Positions 50,316 through 61,435 of a stretch of DNA of 64,000 bases are shown here, piece after piece. The notes beneath the pieces were generated by a model. It saw nothing but the letters and a program-made list of their open reading frames with translations, did no database searches and was not told the origin of the DNA. This DNA is from Actinobacteria bacterium HGW-Actinobacteria-2. Its GTDB lineage: Bacteria > Actinomycetota > Actinomycetes > Propionibacteriales > Propionibacteriaceae. Position 1 is the stretch's first letter; each line of letters starts with the position of its first letter. The stretch spans positions 1 through 64,000 of the forward strand of contig PHEY01000007.1 of NCBI GenBank assembly GCA_002841335.1, written 5' to 3'. Both the position numbers and the translations under genes were made by a program.

Positions 50316-51101
50316 TCAGGGCTTCAAGACCCGGCGGAGGAAGGTGCGAGTGCGCTCCTCCTTCGGGTTGTCGATCACCTCTGCTGGGGGACCCTCTTCG
50401 ACAATCACGCCGCCGTCCATGAAGACGACCCAATCGGCGACCTCGCGGGCGAAGGACATCTCGTGGGTGACCACGATCATCGTGACGCCCTCGGAAGCCA
50501 AGGTCTTCATGACGGTGAGCACTTCGCCGACCAGTTCGGGGTCCAACGCTGAGGTGGGCTCGTCGAAGAGCATCAGGTCAGGGTCCATGGCCAGTGCCCG
50601 GGCGATAGCCACCCGTTGCTGTTGTCCGCCGGAGAGTTGCGCAGGGTAGGCGCTCTCCTTCTCCGACAAGCCGACCTGCTGCAGCAGGTCACGGGCGCGG
50701 AAGATCGCGTCAGCCTTGGACTTCTTGGTGACGACCAGTTGTCCCTCGGTGATGTTCTCCAGCGCGGTCTTGTGCGGGAAGAGGTTGAACCGCTGGAACA
50801 CCATTCCGACATAGGAGCGCTGCCTGGCGATGTCCTTGTCGGTGCGGACGTACAGCCGACCGCCACGTTCCTCGTAGCCGATCAGTTCGTCGTCCACCCA
50901 GATTCGACCACCGGTCAGGGTCTCCATCTGGTTGATGAGACGCAGGAGAGTGGTCTTTCCGGAGCCGGACGGACCGAGCAGCACGACGACCTCTCCGTGG
51001 TGAACGGTGAGGTCCACGCCCTTGAGCACCTCAAGGTCCCCGAAGGACTTATGGACATTTCGCGCCTTGACGATGACTTCGGACTCGGAGCGTTCGGCCA
51101 T
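50316..51101 (-). CDS. Polar amino-acid ABC transporter ATP-binding protein
   Basis: A 261-residue ABC ATPase of the GlnQ/HisP type: Walker [17 protein letters not shown], signature [14 protein letters not shown], Walker [14 protein letters not shown], switch VVTHEMSFA. An inserted segment ([21 protein letters not shown]) before the Q-loop is found in some members. It shares one base with the permease gene stop, in the order binding protein-permease-ATPase. Confidence 0.93.
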   Translation of the reverse strand: MAERSESEVIVKARNVHKSFGDLEVLKGVDLTVHHGEVVVLLGPSGSGKTTLLRLINQMETLTGGRIWVDDELIGYEERGGRLYVRTDKDIARQRSYVGMVFQRFNLFPHKTALENITEGQLVVTKKSKADAIFRARDLLQQVGLSEKESAYPAQLSGGQQQRVAIARALAMDPDLMLFDEPTSALDPELVGEVLTVMKTLASEGVTMIVVTHEMSFAREVADWVVFMDGGVIVEEGPPAEVIDNPKEERTRTFLRRVLKP

Positions 51102-52084
51102 CAGTGATCACTCCCTGGGAACATCAATGGGGTTTCGCCGGAGGTCGCAGAAGCCGCCTTGGCCTGCCCACGGGTAGGCGTGGTGCCGTTGGCATACCCT
51201 CGCCCGAAATGCCGCTCAAGCCACGACTGGCCGATGCCCATCACCGTGGCGGTGGCCAGGTAATAGATGGTGGCCGCGATCAGCACGGGGACCAACTTGT
51301 AGTAGGCGGTGCCGATGCTGTGCAACTGGAAGTACATTTCGCCAGCGAGGGGAAGGGCGCTCAGTAGTGAGGTGTCCTTGAACATGGCGATGGTCTCGTT
51401 GCCTGTGGGCGGCACAATCACCCGCATTGCCTGCGGCAAGACAATGCGACGCATCGTCTGGCTGCGGCTCATGCCCAGGGCTAGCGCGGCCTCGGTCTGT
51501 CCCTTGTCGACACTGAGAATGCCGGAGCGAGCGATCTCGGCCATGTAGGCCGCCTCGGACAAGCCGAGGCCGAGCACCGCGCCAGCATAGGAACTGAACA
51601 GCACATTGGCGTCGATGGTGCCGATTCGCAGGGTGCCGTGGATCCCGAGCAGCGACAGGATCTGCTCGTCGTAGGGCACCCCGATAACGATAAGGCCGCC
51701 AGCGAAGAACGCACCTGCGCCGCCGAGAATCGCCAGCAGCACATAGCGGGGCATGCCCCGGAAGAACCAGATATAGACGCCGGCAATCCAGCGCAGCACG
51801 AAGTTGGGTGACATCCGCATCACGGCGAGCAGGATGCCCAACAAGACGCCGAACACCATTGCGGCGACGGTGACCAGCAAGGTCCCCTTGATGTAGCCGT
51901 CAATCACCGGCTGCTGAGTCATCGCCTCGAAGGTGAACGGCCAGTCGAACGCCGGGTTCACGAACAGCTGATGGACCAGCATGGCGGTGACCACCAAGGT
52001 GATGATCACCGCCACCACACGACCGGGATGGCGCACCGGGACCGCATCAATGGTCCCGGGCACCTCCGGCTCGGTCAGGCTCAT
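51101..52084 (-). CDS. Polar amino-acid ABC transporter permease
   Basis: A 327-residue permease of the HisMQ type. An N-terminal TM and a loop are followed by the core with [20 protein letters not shown], and the EAA loop is [22 protein letters not shown]. The fusion of an extra N-terminal helix is common in GlnP/HisM permeases of actinobacteria. The gene is coupled to both neighbours by short overlaps. Substrate specificity cannot be read from the permease. Confidence 0.92.
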   Translation of the reverse strand: MSLTEPEVPGTIDAVPVRHPGRVVAVIITLVVTAMLVHQLFVNPAFDWPFTFEAMTQQPVIDGYIKGTLLVTVAAMVFGVLLGILLAVMRMSPNFVLRWIAGVYIWFFRGMPRYVLLAILGGAGAFFAGGLIVIGVPYDEQILSLLGIHGTLRIGTIDANVLFSSYAGAVLGLGLSEAAYMAEIARSGILSVDKGQTEAALALGMSRSQTMRRIVLPQAMRVIVPPTGNETIAMFKDTSLLSALPLAGEMYFQLHSIGTAYYKLVPVLIAATIYYLATATVMGIGQSWLERHFGRGYANGTTPTRGQAKAASATSGETPLMFPGSDH

Positions 52085-52992
52085 ACCTTCGGGTTGACTT
52101 CGAAGGTAGAGATGCTTGCGGCTTCGATCCCGTACTTCTTCAGGATGGCGTCGTAGGTGCCGTCCTTCTTGAGTTCGGTCAGGGCGCCTGCGATCGCGTC
52201 GGCAAAGGACTGGTTCTCCTTGGTCACGGCGTACCCGTAGGGGGCGGCGCCGTACTGATCGCCGAGGGCCACGAGCTTGCCGCCCGAGGTCTGGATGGCG
52301 CTCTGGGTGACCGGGTAGTCGGCCAGCATCGCGTCAGCCTTGCCGATTGCCACAGCGTTGTTGACCTCGTCCTGGCCAGCGTAGGAGAGCACGTTGATCG
52401 GATCGGAGGCGCACTTGTCCTTGTTGGTCGCGGCGATTTCGTCATCCTGCACAGTGCCGGTCTGGATCGCGATGGTCTTGCCGCAGGGGTTGTCCTTATC
52501 GACGCCCTTGGGGTTTCCAGCCGGGGAGGCCCACTGGGTCCCGACATTGGCGTAGGAAATCATGGTGACGGCTTGGAGGCGCTTGGAGTTGATCGTGAAC
52601 GACGACACACCGATGTCGTACTTGGCGGCGGTAATGCCGATCAGGATCGAGTCGAACTTCGCCGGGTTCCAGTTGGTCTTTACTCCGAGCTTGGCGGCCA
52701 CCGCATCGAAGAGGTCCACATCCATACCCACGACGGTGGTGCCGTTCATGTACTCGTTCGGCTTGTAGGTTGCGTCGGTACCGATCTGGATCACGCCAGC
52801 CTGCTTGATCTTGTCAGGCAGCTTCGCGTTGAGAGCCGGGTCGGCCTGGACAACAGCGGGAGTCGAGCTTCCGCCCGCGGGGGCCGACGGGGAAAGGGAG
52901 CTAGAACCGCATGCACTGAGCATGAGGACGAGCGAGGGAATGGCGGCCGCGACCAAGAACTTACTGCTTCGGCCTGTGAGAGCGATGGACAC
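52081..52992 (-). CDS. Polar amino-acid ABC transporter substrate-binding lipoprotein
   Basis: A 303-residue lipoprotein. The lipobox MLSAC places the lipid Cys near residue 26, followed by a Ser/Pro linker and a family-3 binding domain (VIQIGTDATYKPNEYM, VGMDVDLFDAVAAKLG, SSFTINSKRL). GTG 52992 is preceded by AAGGAG. The gene starts the operon, overlapping the permease by ATGA. The ligand is unknown; a glutamine/glutamate-type amino acid is likely. Confidence 0.93.
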   Translation of the reverse strand: MSIALTGRSSKFLVAAAIPSLVLMLSACGSSSLSPSAPAGGSSTPAVVQADPALNAKLPDKIKQAGVIQIGTDATYKPNEYMNGTTVVGMDVDLFDAVAAKLGVKTNWNPAKFDSILIGITAAKYDIGVSSFTINSKRLQAVTMISYANVGTQWASPAGNPKGVDKDNPCGKTIAIQTGTVQDDEIAATNKDKCASDPINVLSYAGQDEVNNAVAIGKADAMLADYPVTQSAIQTSGGKLVALGDQYGAAPYGYAVTKENQSFADAIAGALTELKKDGTYDAILKKYGIEAASISTFEVNPKV

Positions 52993-53127
52993 CGCGGGAC
53001 TCCTTAGATCTGAATGGTCCGGTGACGAGAAGTATGGTCGCACCGACGATGAGTATCCATCCCGAGCGTCCCAATAATGGGCGCGAAGATGAAGCCGTAA
53101 CACGATCGTGAAACGGCCGCTGTCTCG

Positions 53128-53610
53128 TCAGACCGCAGCGACCTCGGCCACCGGGGCGCCGGTCAGCTCGACCAGCTCCTGCGGGCTGAGCGGGAAGACC
53201 GCGTACGGATGCCCGGCTGCGGCCCAGATCTCGGCGTAGCGGAACAGCTCCCGGTCGATCAGGATCACCGGCGGCGTGGTGTGCGCGACGGGGGAGACCC
53301 CGCCGATCGAAAAGCCCGTGGCCGCTTTGACGAAGTCGGCGTCGGCACGTCCGAGCTTTCCGACCAACGCGGCGACCTTCTTCTCGTCCACCCGCAGGTC
53401 GCCGGAAGTCACCACCAAGACCGCGGCGTCGTCGTCCTTGCGGCGAAAGACGATGCTCTTGGCGATCTGTCCCAACTCCACCCCGAGTGCAGTGGCAGCG
53501 TCGGCAGCGGTGCGGCCGGTGACCGGCAGCATCACCACCTCGTGCGGGTGCCCGGCCTCGGCCAGGAAGGTGGCTACTTTCACGGCGCTGGGATGGATCT
53601 CTTGGCTCAC
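53128..53610 (-). CDS. YbaK/EbsC-type aminoacyl-tRNA deacylase
   Basis: A 160-residue protein with YbaK features: GQIAKSIVFRRKDDDAAVLV with the conserved Lys, DFVKAATGFSIGGVSPVAH (the GxxxGxxxPxG-like substrate loop), and a C-terminal PVILIDRELFRYAEIW. YbaK hydrolyses Cys-tRNA(Pro) made by ProS errors. It is divergent from proS across 112 bp, a functionally sensible pairing. GTG 53610 gives the conserved start MSQEIHPSAVKV. Confidence 0.9.
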   Translation of the reverse strand: MSQEIHPSAVKVATFLAEAGHPHEVVMLPVTGRTAADAATALGVELGQIAKSIVFRRKDDDAAVLVVTSGDLRVDEKKVAALVGKLGRADADFVKAATGFSIGGVSPVAHTTPPVILIDRELFRYAEIWAAAGHPYAVFPLSPQELVELTGAPVAEVAAV

Positions 53611-53722
53611 CCGGCCATTGTGCCGCGTGCGGCAGGGGGTTTCGACATGCTCGCCTCGCTCGCCGCTCAACCAGCCGGGGGCGGGGTCGGTGGCAACCTC
53701 GGGCGGCAGATAAGATTCAGCG

Positions 53723-55507
53723 GTGATCACCCGTCTTTCGCAGCTCTTCTTCCGCACGCTTCGTGAGGATCCCGCCGACGCCGAGGTGCCCAGCCACCGC
53801 TGGCTGGTGCGCGCCGGCTACATCCGCCGCGTCGCCCCGGGCATCTACACCTGGCTGCCGCTGGGGTTGCGGGTGCTGGGCAACGTCGAGCAGGTCGTCC
53901 GCGAGGAAATGGACGCCATCGGCGCCCAAGAGGTGCGCTTCCCCGCGCTGTTGCCGCGCGAACCCTACGAGGCCACCAACCGCTGGACCGAGTACGGCGC
54001 GAACCTGTTCCGCTTGAAGGACCGCAAGGACGCCGACTACCTGCTCGGGCCGACCCACGAGGAGATGTTCACCCTGGTGGTGAAGGATCTCTACTCCTCG
54101 TACAAAGACCTGCCGCTGGCGCTGTACCAGATTCAGACCAAGTACCGCGACGAGGCTCGTCCGCGTGCCGGTCTGCTGCGTGGGCGTGAGTTCGTGATGA
54201 AGGACTCCTACTCCTTCGACGTCGACGACGCAGGCCTGGCCGCCTCCTATGAGAAGCACCGTCAGGCCTACATCCGCATCTTCGACCGCCTCGGTTTCGA
54301 GTACGTGATCGTCAAGGCCACCTCCGGCGCCATGGGTGGTTCGGCGTCGGAAGAGTTCCTGGCGGTCTCGCCCACCGGCGAAGACACCTTCGTGCGTTCG
54401 CCGGGCGGCTATGCGGCCAATGTCGAGGCCGTCACCGTGCCGGCCCCCGCCGAGCAGGACGCGTCCGGGATCGGCGCTGCGCACACGGTCGATACGCCCA
54501 ACACCGGCACCATCGTCGAGCTGGTCGATGTGGCCAACGCCCAGTTCCCCCGCGCAGACCGGGCCTGGACGGCCGCCGACACCTTGAAGAACGTGGTCTT
54601 CAAGCTGGCCTTCCCCGATGGTCGCAGCGAACTTCTGGTGGTCGGCCTGCCGGGCGACCGTGATGTCGACCTCAAGCGGCTGGAAGCTGCGGTGGCGCCG
54701 GCCGAAGCCACTCCGGTGAACGACGAGGACTTCGTGGCCAACCCCGGCCTGGTCAAGGGCTACATCGGGCCGATCAAGATCGTCGACGGTGCGGTTGTGC
54801 CGCACCTGGGTAGCGAGGGTCCGCTCAAGCTGCGCTACCTCACCGACCCCCGCGTGGTGGCCGGCACGGCGTGGATCACCGGGTCCAACATCGTCGACAC
54901 CCACATGACCGATGTGGTCGCCGGGCGTGACTTCACCTCAGACGGCGTGATCGACGTCGCCGAGGTGCGTGAAGGTGACCCGGCACCGGACGGCTCCGGT
55001 CCGCTGAGCCTGGCCCGCGGCATCGAGATGGGCCACATCTTCCAGTTGGGCCGCAAGTACGCCGATGCGCTCGGTCTGAAGGTGCTCGACGAGAACGGCA
55101 AGCTGGTCACCGTCACCATGGGCTCCTACGGGGTGGGCATTTCGCGCGCCGTGGCTGCCGTGGCCGAAGCGACCTGCGACGAGCGGGGCCTGAACTGGCC
55201 GCGCGAGCTGGCTCCCTACGACATCCAGATCCTGGCTGCCGGCAAGGGCGATGAGATCGCCGCTGCGGCAGAGCAGTTGGCCGCCGACCTCGACGCTGCC
55301 GGTATCCGCGTGCTGCTGGACGACCGCAAGGCCAGTCCGGGGGTGAAGTTCACCGACGCCGAGGTGATGGGCATGCCCACCTCGGTGGTGGTCGGGCGCA
55401 GTTTTGCCGACGGCCTGGTGGAGGTGCGCGATCGTGCCTCCGGGCAGCGTTCGGAGGTGGCCTACGCCGAGGCGGTGCCGCAGCTGATCGCGCTGATCAA
55501 GGGGTGA
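53723..55507 (+). CDS. proS: Prolyl-tRNA synthetase (bacterial type, with editing insert)
   Basis: A 594-residue class II synthetase. Motif 1 is near the N-terminus ([20 protein letters not shown]), motif 2 is [27 protein letters not shown], and motif 3 is [17 protein letters not shown]. The INS editing domain (about 220-390, with [19 protein letters not shown]) lies between motifs 2 and 3 and clears Ala-tRNA(Pro). GTG start at 53723. YbaK, divergent, would clear Cys-tRNA(Pro). It leads into rimP after 83 bp. Confidence 0.97.
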   Translation: MITRLSQLFFRTLREDPADAEVPSHRWLVRAGYIRRVAPGIYTWLPLGLRVLGNVEQVVREEMDAIGAQEVRFPALLPREPYEATNRWTEYGANLFRLKDRKDADYLLGPTHEEMFTLVVKDLYSSYKDLPLALYQIQTKYRDEARPRAGLLRGREFVMKDSYSFDVDDAGLAASYEKHRQAYIRIFDRLGFEYVIVKATSGAMGGSASEEFLAVSPTGEDTFVRSPGGYAANVEAVTVPAPAEQDASGIGAAHTVDTPNTGTIVELVDVANAQFPRADRAWTAADTLKNVVFKLAFPDGRSELLVVGLPGDRDVDLKRLEAAVAPAEATPVNDEDFVANPGLVKGYIGPIKIVDGAVVPHLGSEGPLKLRYLTDPRVVAGTAWITGSNIVDTHMTDVVAGRDFTSDGVIDVAEVREGDPAPDGSGPLSLARGIEMGHIFQLGRKYADALGLKVLDENGKLVTVTMGSYGVGISRAVAAVAEATCDERGLNWPRELAPYDIQILAAGKGDEIAAAAEQLAADLDAAGIRVLLDDRKASPGVKFTDAEVMGMPTSVVVGRSFADGLVEVRDRASGQRSEVAYAEAVPQLIALIKG

Positions 55508-55590
55508 AACCGCTCGGTTCCACCTAGGATGGTACGAAGCCGCGACCGCGGCACTGACAATCGCTTTGCACAATCGGATCGAGGCAGGCC

Positions 55591-56085
55591 ATGAATTCGG
55601 CAGATATCAGCGCACTCCTGACCCCTGTGGTTACGGCGCACGACCTCGAAATCGATCGTGTCGAAGTGACTGCGGCCGGCAAGCGGTCGGTGGTGCGGGT
55701 CTTCCTCGACGGGGATGGCCCGGCAGGCAAGGGCCCGTCCTTGGACCAGATCGCCGCGGCCACCCGCAGCATCTCCGCCGCCCTCGATGACGATGACCCC
55801 ACCGGCGGGCGTCCCTACACCCTGGAAGTGTCTTCCCGTGGTGTGGGTCGACCGCTGACCGATGGCAAGCACTTCCGTCGCAACAGCGGACGCCTGGTGG
55901 TCGTGAGCACCGCGGACGGCGAGGTCACCGGTCGGATCGTCGAGGCCGACGACGCCCAGGTCACCATCGATGTCGATGGGCAGCCCCAAACGATCGCGCT
56001 GGCGGCGATCGACAAAGCCCTGGTGAAGGTGGAGCTGAATCGCCCCCTCACCGATGCAAGTGATGACGAGGACGAGGAGTTGTGA
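55591..56085 (+). CDS. rimP: Ribosome maturation factor RimP
   Basis: A 164-residue 30S assembly factor with the two-domain RimP pattern: [55 protein letters not shown], and a C-terminal SH3-like part. It is directly followed by nusA (1 bp gap), the standard rimP-nusA-ylxR-infB order. The stop TGA at 56083-56085 is followed by the nusA start at 56087. Confidence 0.95.
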   Translation: MNSADISALLTPVVTAHDLEIDRVEVTAAGKRSVVRVFLDGDGPAGKGPSLDQIAAATRSISAALDDDDPTGGRPYTLEVSSRGVGRPLTDGKHFRRNSGRLVVVSTADGEVTGRIVEADDAQVTIDVDGQPQTIALAAIDKALVKVELNRPLTDASDDEDEEL

Positions 56086-56086
56086 C

Positions 56087-57055
56087 ATGGACGTTGATCT
56101 GAGCGCATTGAAGGCGTTGGAGCGCGACAAGGAAATCTCCATGGAGGTGCTGCTGAGCGCCCTCACCGAAGCCCTGCTCAACGCCTACGAGAAGACCCCG
56201 GGCGCGATCGAAGGCGCGCGGGTCGAGATCGACCGGCGCAGCGGCAAGGTGAGCGTGCTGGCCCCCGAACTGGACGAGGACGGCGAGGCTGTCGGTGAGT
56301 TCGATCACACCCCCGAGGGCTTCGGGCGAGTGGCTGCGGCCACCGCTCGCCAGGTGATCACCCAGCGGCTGCGCGAGGCTGAGGACGAGCAGAAGTTCGG
56401 CCACTTCGCCGGCTCGGAGGGCGACATCTTGATGGGTGTCGTCCAGCAGGATCGCGATCCGCGGGTCGTGCGGGTCGACCTGGGCACGATCGAGGCGATC
56501 ATGCCGGCAGCCGAGCAGGTACCCGGCGAGGACTACTCCCACGGTAAGCGGCTGCGGGTGTTCGTGGTGAGCGTGCGGCGTGAGCTGCGGGGGCCACAGG
56601 TGGTGGTCTCCCGCACGCACCCCAGCCTGGTGGCCAAGCTGTTCGCCCTGGAAGTCCCCGAGATCGAGAACGGCACCGTGGAGATCAAGGCGATCGCCCG
56701 CGAAGCCGGGCATCGCACCAAGATCGCGGTGGTCAGCCACAACGCCGACGTGTCGGCCAAGGGCGCCTGCATCGGTCCGATGGGCCAGCGCGTCCGGGCG
56801 ATCATGCACGAGTTGAACGAGGAGAAGATCGACATCATCGACTACTCCGACGACCCGGAGGTCTTCGTCGCGCAGGCGCTGAGCCCGGCCAAGGTGTCCT
56901 CGGTGACCGTAGTCGACCCGGCCGCGCGGGCAGCGCGAGTGATCGTCCCGGACTACCAGTTGAGCCTGGCGATCGGTCGGGAGGGGCAGAACGCCCGACT
57001 CGCGGCCCGACTCACCGGGTGGCGGATCGACATCCGTCCCGACACCGCCAGCTGA
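56087..57055 (+). CDS. nusA: Transcription termination/antitermination factor NusA
   Basis: A 322-residue NusA of the short actinobacterial type: an N-terminal RNA-polymerase-binding domain ([19 protein letters not shown]), S1 domain ([20 protein letters not shown]), and two KH domains ([33 protein letters not shown]). The C-terminal acidic AR repeats of E. coli are absent, as expected. It normally precedes ylxR and infB, but here an opposite-strand gene is inserted between them. Confidence 0.96.
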   Translation: MDVDLSALKALERDKEISMEVLLSALTEALLNAYEKTPGAIEGARVEIDRRSGKVSVLAPELDEDGEAVGEFDHTPEGFGRVAAATARQVITQRLREAEDEQKFGHFAGSEGDILMGVVQQDRDPRVVRVDLGTIEAIMPAAEQVPGEDYSHGKRLRVFVVSVRRELRGPQVVVSRTHPSLVAKLFALEVPEIENGTVEIKAIAREAGHRTKIAVVSHNADVSAKGACIGPMGQRVRAIMHELNEEKIDIIDYSDDPEVFVAQALSPAKVSSVTVVDPAARAARVIVPDYQLSLAIGREGQNARLAARLTGWRIDIRPDTAS

Positions 57056-57056
57056 C

Positions 57057-57590
57057 CTACTTCGTCGGTGCGGCGGTCGGTTGCCCGCCTGGGCCGCCGA
57101 ACCCGCCGCCGGTGGTGGGCCACACCTCTTGCAGGGCGGCCAGCACCTTCGCCTGATCGAGGTTGAGCTCGGTGGCGATCGAGGTCGCCATCGCGGTCAT
57201 CATCTCCGTGCGGCGGTTCTCGCGCTGTCCGTCGGCGGACGGCATGCCGCTGGGCGCACCACTGGGCATGCCGCTGGGCGCGCCGCCGGACGGTGCGCCG
57301 CCAGACCCACCGTCCGGACGGGCTGCGGCGAGGGCGTGGTCCAGTGCGGTCTTCATTTTCGCCTCGTCGACGCCGAGCTTGGCGGCGAGTTGGGTGGCCA
57401 TCGAGGTAGTGTCAAAGCCCCCCGGACCTCGGTTGCCATCCTGATTCTGATCGACCGGACCCTGCCCGTAGCCGCCGGGCGTCCCCTGGCCATTGGCCAG
57501 GTTCGCAGCCATCGCCCCCACGCCGACCGCTGCACCGATGGCGATCACGCCACCACCAATGGCCAGCCCGATGCGCTGCGTCCTGTTCAT
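57057..57590 (-). CDS. Exported Gly/Pro-rich hypothetical protein with a duplicated helical motif
   Basis: A 177-residue protein with a hydrophobic N-terminal segment ([20 protein letters not shown]) serving as signal or anchor. Two similar helical motifs follow, [20 protein letters not shown] and [20 protein letters not shown], separated by a PSG-rich repeat ([16 protein letters not shown]). It ends in Gly/Pro-rich sequence. No family recognised; the helices may bind a partner or metal. It lies antisense between nusA and ylxR, sharing a 1-bp gap with nusA. Confidence 0.75.
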   Translation of the reverse strand: MNRTQRIGLAIGGGVIAIGAAVGVGAMAANLANGQGTPGGYGQGPVDQNQDGNRGPGGFDTTSMATQLAAKLGVDEAKMKTALDHALAAARPDGGSGGAPSGGAPSGMPSGAPSGMPSADGQRENRRTEMMTAMATSIATELNLDQAKVLAALQEVWPTTGGGFGGPGGQPTAAPTK

Positions 57591-57703
57591 GCCAACTCCT
57601 CTGTGCCAGGTTGTTGGGCTTCAGCCAAACAGCTGTGGCTGTGGCGATACCTGGGCCAACCTAGGAGTCGGCTGTGGATCGGCGCCGACTAGACTGCTGC
57701 CCT

Positions 57704-57952
57704 GTGAAGCCCCAGCGGATGTGCCTGGCCTGCCGTGGTCGTGATGATCAGGTGGCGTTGTGGCGGCTGGTGGTGGCCGACGGCGTCCTCGTTACTGATC
57801 CCGCCTACCGGCTCCCCGGACGCGGCGCGTACGTCCACCCGGAGTGCGCACAGACCCTGGCGTCGCGCCGTGGGGTGGTCGGACGGGCCCTACGGGCCAG
57901 CGTCGATCCCGCGCAGGTCGCTGCGGCGCTGGCCGCCGCGCGCCGCGATTGA
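57704..57952 (+). CDS. ylxR: YlxR family RNA-binding protein (DUF448)
   Basis: An 82-residue protein with the YlxR signature MCLACRGRDDQVALWRLV and PGRGAYVHPECAQTL. In several bacteria it binds the RNase P RNA (RnpM) or acts as a nucleoid protein. The GTG start gives the conserved N-terminus. Its leader carries a TAGACT -10-like element at 57689-57694. It sits upstream of infB with a leader holding three mini-ORFs. Confidence 0.9.
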   Translation: MKPQRMCLACRGRDDQVALWRLVVADGVLVTDPAYRLPGRGAYVHPECAQTLASRRGVVGRALRASVDPAQVAAALAAARRD

Positions 57953-58036
57953 GTCATTGGGCGGCAAGCGCGTTATGATAATCGCCGCGCGTTCGTCGAG
58001 AAGCGACGGACACAACCAGAAGGTGGGCTAACGCTC

Positions 58037-58079
58037 ATGACCACTCGATGAGTACCTCGAAATGAGCAAGCAAAACTAG
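58037..58079 (+). other. Three coupled mini-ORFs in the infB leader
   Basis: ATG 58037 (MTTR), ATG 58048 (MSTSK) and ATG 58062 (MSKQN) are three short frames of 4-5 codons. Each overlaps the next by four bases (ATGA), and the last ends at TAG 58077-58079, before the infB ribosome site. A ribosome-coupled chain could tune infB translation; chance remains possible. Confidence 0.35.
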
Positions 58080-58116
58080 TTGGTCCGGCGCGCCCGCGCG
58101 GACCTGAAGGAGAGTA

Positions 58117-60933
58117 GTGGCCAAGGTCCGCGTCTACGAGCTCGCGAAAGAGCTCGGACTCGAAAGCAAGGAACTCTTGCAGACCCTCAACGACATGGGG
58201 GAGTTCGTACGGTCTGCATCATCAACGATCGAAGCACCAGTGGTGCGCAAGCTGCGTGAGAAGTCGGCTGCGACGACACCGGCCAAGCCCGCAGCCCCGG
58301 CGCCCAAGCCCGCCCCGGCCAAGCCGATGGCAGCTGCGTCGGCGCCCGCGCCCGCTGCCGCCCCGGTGGAGAAGGCCGCTGAGCCGGCCCCGGTGAAGGT
58401 CGAGAAATCAACTCCGGCACCGCGTCCTCGTACGCCCGAGCCCAGCGCTCCGGCGACGAGTGCCCCGGCGCCCAGCGCTCCGGCACCCAGCGCCCCGGCG
58501 CCCAGCGCTCCGGCACCGAGTGCCCCGAGCGCGCCGACCGGCGATGCCATTCCACGTCCGCGGCCGATGCCGCGTCCGGGTGGTACCGGTGGTCTGCCGG
58601 GAGCCGGTGCGCGTCGTCCTGGCGCCCCGCGCCCGGGCAACAACCCGTTCGCCTCCCGTCAGGGCATGGGTGTGCAGCGCCCGCGTCCCGAGGGTGCGGC
58701 TCCGCGTGGAGATCGCCCCTTCGGTGATCGTCCGGCTGGTGCGCGCGGTGATCGTCCGCCGCGTCCTGGTGGTGGCGTGGCCGGAATGCCGCGTCCGAAC
58801 CCGGGAATGATGCCCAAGTCGCCCAGCCCGGGCCTGGGCGGCCCGGCGCGCTCCGGTGCGCCCGGACGTCCCGGTGGTGGCGCCGGCGGCCCCGGTCGGG
58901 GACGTCCTGGTGGCGCTCCTGGTCGTGGTGGCATTGGTGGACCGCCTGGTGCCGGTGGCCCTCCCGGTGGCGGCGGTGGCCGCGGCCGTGGTGGTCGTGG
59001 CGGCTCGGGTACCCAAGGTGCGTTCGGTCGTCCCGGTGGGCCGGCCAAGCGTGGTCGCAAGTCGAAGAAGCAGCGTCGTCAAGAGTTCGACCAGATGGAA
59101 GCGCCGAGCATTGGTGGCGTGCGCGTCCGTCAGGGCGACGGCCAGATCGTCCGGCTGCGTCGCGGCTCTTCGCTGACCGACCTGGCCGAGAAGATCGGTG
59201 TCGACGCGGCGTCGCTGGTGCAGGTGCTGTTCCACCTGGGTGAGATGGTCAACGCCACTCAGTCGGTGGCCGACGACACCTTGGAGGTGCTGGGCTCCGA
59301 GCTCAACTACAAGATCGAGGTCGTTTCGCCCGAGGACGAGGACCGCGAACTGCTGGAGAGCTTCGACATCGAGTTCGGTGAAGACCTCGGCGACGAGGAC
59401 GATCTGGAGGCCCGTCCGCCGGTCGTCACCGTCATGGGTCACGTCGATCACGGTAAGACCAAGCTGCTCGACGCCCTGCGGCACACCGACGTGGTGGCCG
59501 GCGAGGCCGGTGGCATCACCCAGGCCATCGGTGCCTACCAGGTGCACACCGAGGTCGACGGCACTCCGCGCAAGATCACGTTCATCGACACCCCGGGTCA
59601 CGAGGCGTTCACCGCTATGCGTGCCCGTGGTGCGAAGTCCACCGACATCGCCGTGCTGGTGGTGGCGGCCGATGACGGCGTGATGCCGCAGACCATCGAG
59701 GCGTTGAACCACGCCAAGGCGGCCGATGTGCCGGTCGTGGTCGCGGTGAACAAGATCGACAAGGAAGGCGCCGATCCGGTCAAGGTGCGCGGTCAGCTCA
59801 CCGAGTACGGCCTGGTGCCCGAGGAGTACGGCGGCGACACGATGTTCGTCGACGTCTCCGCCAAGGCCCAGCTGGGTCTGGACGCACTGCTGGAGGCTAT
59901 CGTGCTCACCGCCGATGCGTCGCTGGATCTGCGCGCCAACCCGGACATGCCCGCTCAGGGTGTCGCGATCGAGGCGCACCTCGACAAGGGTCGTGGCCCG
60001 GTGGCCACCGTCCTGGTGCACCGCGGCACGCTGCGCACGGGCGATTCGATCGTTGCCGGTTCGGCCTATGGCCGAGTCCGGGCGCTGGTCAACGACCAGG
60101 GCGACACGGTCGACTTCGCACCGCCGTCCATGCCGGTTCAGGTGTTGGGTCTGACCTCGGTTCCCGGAGCTGGTGACAACTTCCTGGTCGTCGAGGACGA
60201 CCGGATGGCGCGCCAGATCGCCGAGAAGCGGGAAGCCCGGCAGCGGGCGGCCATGCTGGCCAAGACCACCCGTCGCAAGACGCTGGATCAGCTGTTCGAG
60301 CAGTTGGCCAAGGGCGAGACCCAGGAACTGCGACTCATCCTCAAGGGCGACTCGGCCGGTGCCGTGGAAGCTCTGGAGGACGCGCTGCTGCAGATCGATG
60401 TCGGCGAAGAGGTTTCGCTGCGGGTCATCGACCGCGGTGTCGGTGCCATCACCGAGACCAACGTGTCGCTGGCTGCGGCCTCCGATGCCGTCATCATCGG
60501 CTTCAACGTCCGAGCTCAGGGCAAGGCCACTCAGCTGGCCGACGCCGAGGGCGTGGACGTGCGCTACTACTCGGTGATCTACGCCGCGATCGACGAGGTC
60601 GAGGCCGCGTTGAAGGGTCTGCTCAAGCCGATCTTCGAAGAGAAGGTCATCGGTCAGGCCGAGATTCGCGAGATCTTCAAGTCGTCGAAGTTCGGCACGA
60701 TCGCCGGCTGCATGGTGCTCAGTGGAATCCTGCGGCGTAACGCCAAGGCTCGTCTGCTGCGCGACGGTGCCGTGGTGGCCGAAACCTCCATCGCGTCGCT
60801 TCGTCGCGAGAAGGACGACGCCACTGAGGTGCGCGAGGGCTACGAGTGTGGCACCACGCTGTCTCACTACTCCGACATCAAGATCGGCGACATCATCGAG
60901 ATCTTCGAAATGGTGGAGAAGCCGCGCGACTGA
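58117..60933 (+). CDS. infB: Translation initiation factor IF-2
   Basis: A 938-residue IF-2. The N-terminal IF2N ([20 protein letters not shown]) is followed by a very long Pro/Ala/Gly/Arg-rich linker to about residue 310 and a second IF2N-like region ([20 protein letters not shown]). The GTPase domain carries [12 protein letters not shown] (around 440), DTPGHEAF and NKID. Beta-barrel and C-domains complete the factor that recruits fMet-tRNA. GTG start with AAGGAGA upstream. A strong terminator follows before rbfA. Confidence 0.97.
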   Translation: MAKVRVYELAKELGLESKELLQTLNDMGEFVRSASSTIEAPVVRKLREKSAATTPAKPAAPAPKPAPAKPMAAASAPAPAAAPVEKAAEPAPVKVEKSTPAPRPRTPEPSAPATSAPAPSAPAPSAPAPSAPAPSAPSAPTGDAIPRPRPMPRPGGTGGLPGAGARRPGAPRPGNNPFASRQGMGVQRPRPEGAAPRGDRPFGDRPAGARGDRPPRPGGGVAGMPRPNPGMMPKSPSPGLGGPARSGAPGRPGGGAGGPGRGRPGGAPGRGGIGGPPGAGGPPGGGGGRGRGGRGGSGTQGAFGRPGGPAKRGRKSKKQRRQEFDQMEAPSIGGVRVRQGDGQIVRLRRGSSLTDLAEKIGVDAASLVQVLFHLGEMVNATQSVADDTLEVLGSELNYKIEVVSPEDEDRELLESFDIEFGEDLGDEDDLEARPPVVTVMGHVDHGKTKLLDALRHTDVVAGEAGGITQAIGAYQVHTEVDGTPRKITFIDTPGHEAFTAMRARGAKSTDIAVLVVAADDGVMPQTIEALNHAKAADVPVVVAVNKIDKEGADPVKVRGQLTEYGLVPEEYGGDTMFVDVSAKAQLGLDALLEAIVLTADASLDLRANPDMPAQGVAIEAHLDKGRGPVATVLVHRGTLRTGDSIVAGSAYGRVRALVNDQGDTVDFAPPSMPVQVLGLTSVPGAGDNFLVVEDDRMARQIAEKREARQRAAMLAKTTRRKTLDQLFEQLAKGETQELRLILKGDSAGAVEALEDALLQIDVGEEVSLRVIDRGVGAITETNVSLAAASDAVIIGFNVRAQGKATQLADAEGVDVRYYSVIYAAIDEVEAALKGLLKPIFEEKVIGQAEIREIFKSSKFGTIAGCMVLSGILRRNAKARLLRDGAVVAETSIASLRREKDDATEVREGYECGTTLSHYSDIKIGDIIEIFEMVEKPRD
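58462..58521. repeat. 15-bp tandem repeat coding APAPS, in infB
   Basis: Four 15-bp units (GCCCCGGCGCCCAGC and variants) at 58462, 58477, 58492 and 58507 encode APAPS in the infB linker. They are a recent-looking expansion within the low-complexity segment, and a Gly/Arg-rich stretch follows at 58830-59040. Confidence 0.8.
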
Positions 60934-60943
60934 TTGCGTGATT

Positions 60944-60983
60944 GTCCGCCCGGTCCTTCATTCAAGGGCCGGGCGGACGTTTT
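60944..60983 (+). terminator. Rho-independent terminator after infB
   Basis: GTCCGCCCGGTCC (60944-60956) pairs with GGGCCGGGCGGAC (60966-60978; one U-G), loop TTCATTCAA, followed by GTTTT. It lies 11 bp after the infB stop and 15 bp before rbfA, so rbfA-truB-ribF may depend on read-through or a separate promoter. Confidence 0.8.
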
Positions 60984-60997
60984 AGGAAGGAAGGGCC

Positions 60998-61435
60998 ATG
61001 TCGAACCCACGATTCGCCAAGACCGCTGAGCAGATCAAGTTCATCGTCGCGGAGATGTTGCAGCGACGGATCAAGGATCCCCGATTGGGTTTTGTCACTG
61101 TCACCGACGTGCGGATCAGCGGTGACGGGCACGAAGCCACGGTCTTCTACACCGTGCTCGGTGATGCCGAGGCACGGGCGGAGTCGGCGGTGGCTCTGGC
61201 CTCGGCGACCGGCTTGCTGCGCTCCACGGTCGGCAAGCGTCTCGGGCTGAAGTTCACCCCCACTCTGGCCTTCGTCCTCGACGGTGTCGAAGAGGAAGCC
61301 GCCCGGATCGAGGATGCGCTGGCCCGGGCCAAGGCCTCGGACGAGGCGGTCGCGGCGCAGGCGGCGAGCGCGAGCTATGCCGGCGACGAAGACCCGTACC
61401 GCAAGCCCGCCGAGGCCGAGGACGACCTTGCCTGA
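60998..61435 (+). CDS. rbfA: Ribosome-binding factor A
   Basis: A 145-residue 30S maturation factor with the KH-like RbfA core ([12 protein letters not shown]-like start, [38 protein letters not shown]). It has an Ala/Glu-rich C-terminal tail. The ribosome site GGAAGGAAGG precedes ATG 60998. The 3' end overlaps truB by 8 nt, so they are coupled. Confidence 0.94.
   Translation: MSNPRFAKTAEQIKFIVAEMLQRRIKDPRLGFVTVTDVRISGDGHEATVFYTVLGDAEARAESAVALASATGLLRSTVGKRLGLKFTPTLAFVLDGVEEEAARIEDALARAKASDEAVAAQAASASYAGDEDPYRKPAEAEDDLA

Noticed and set aside
58408-60867. Long minus-strand frame opposite infB
   Set aside because: The high-GC third-codon pattern of infB leaves the opposite frame open. The predicted protein is Arg/Thr/His-rich low complexity, without domains.
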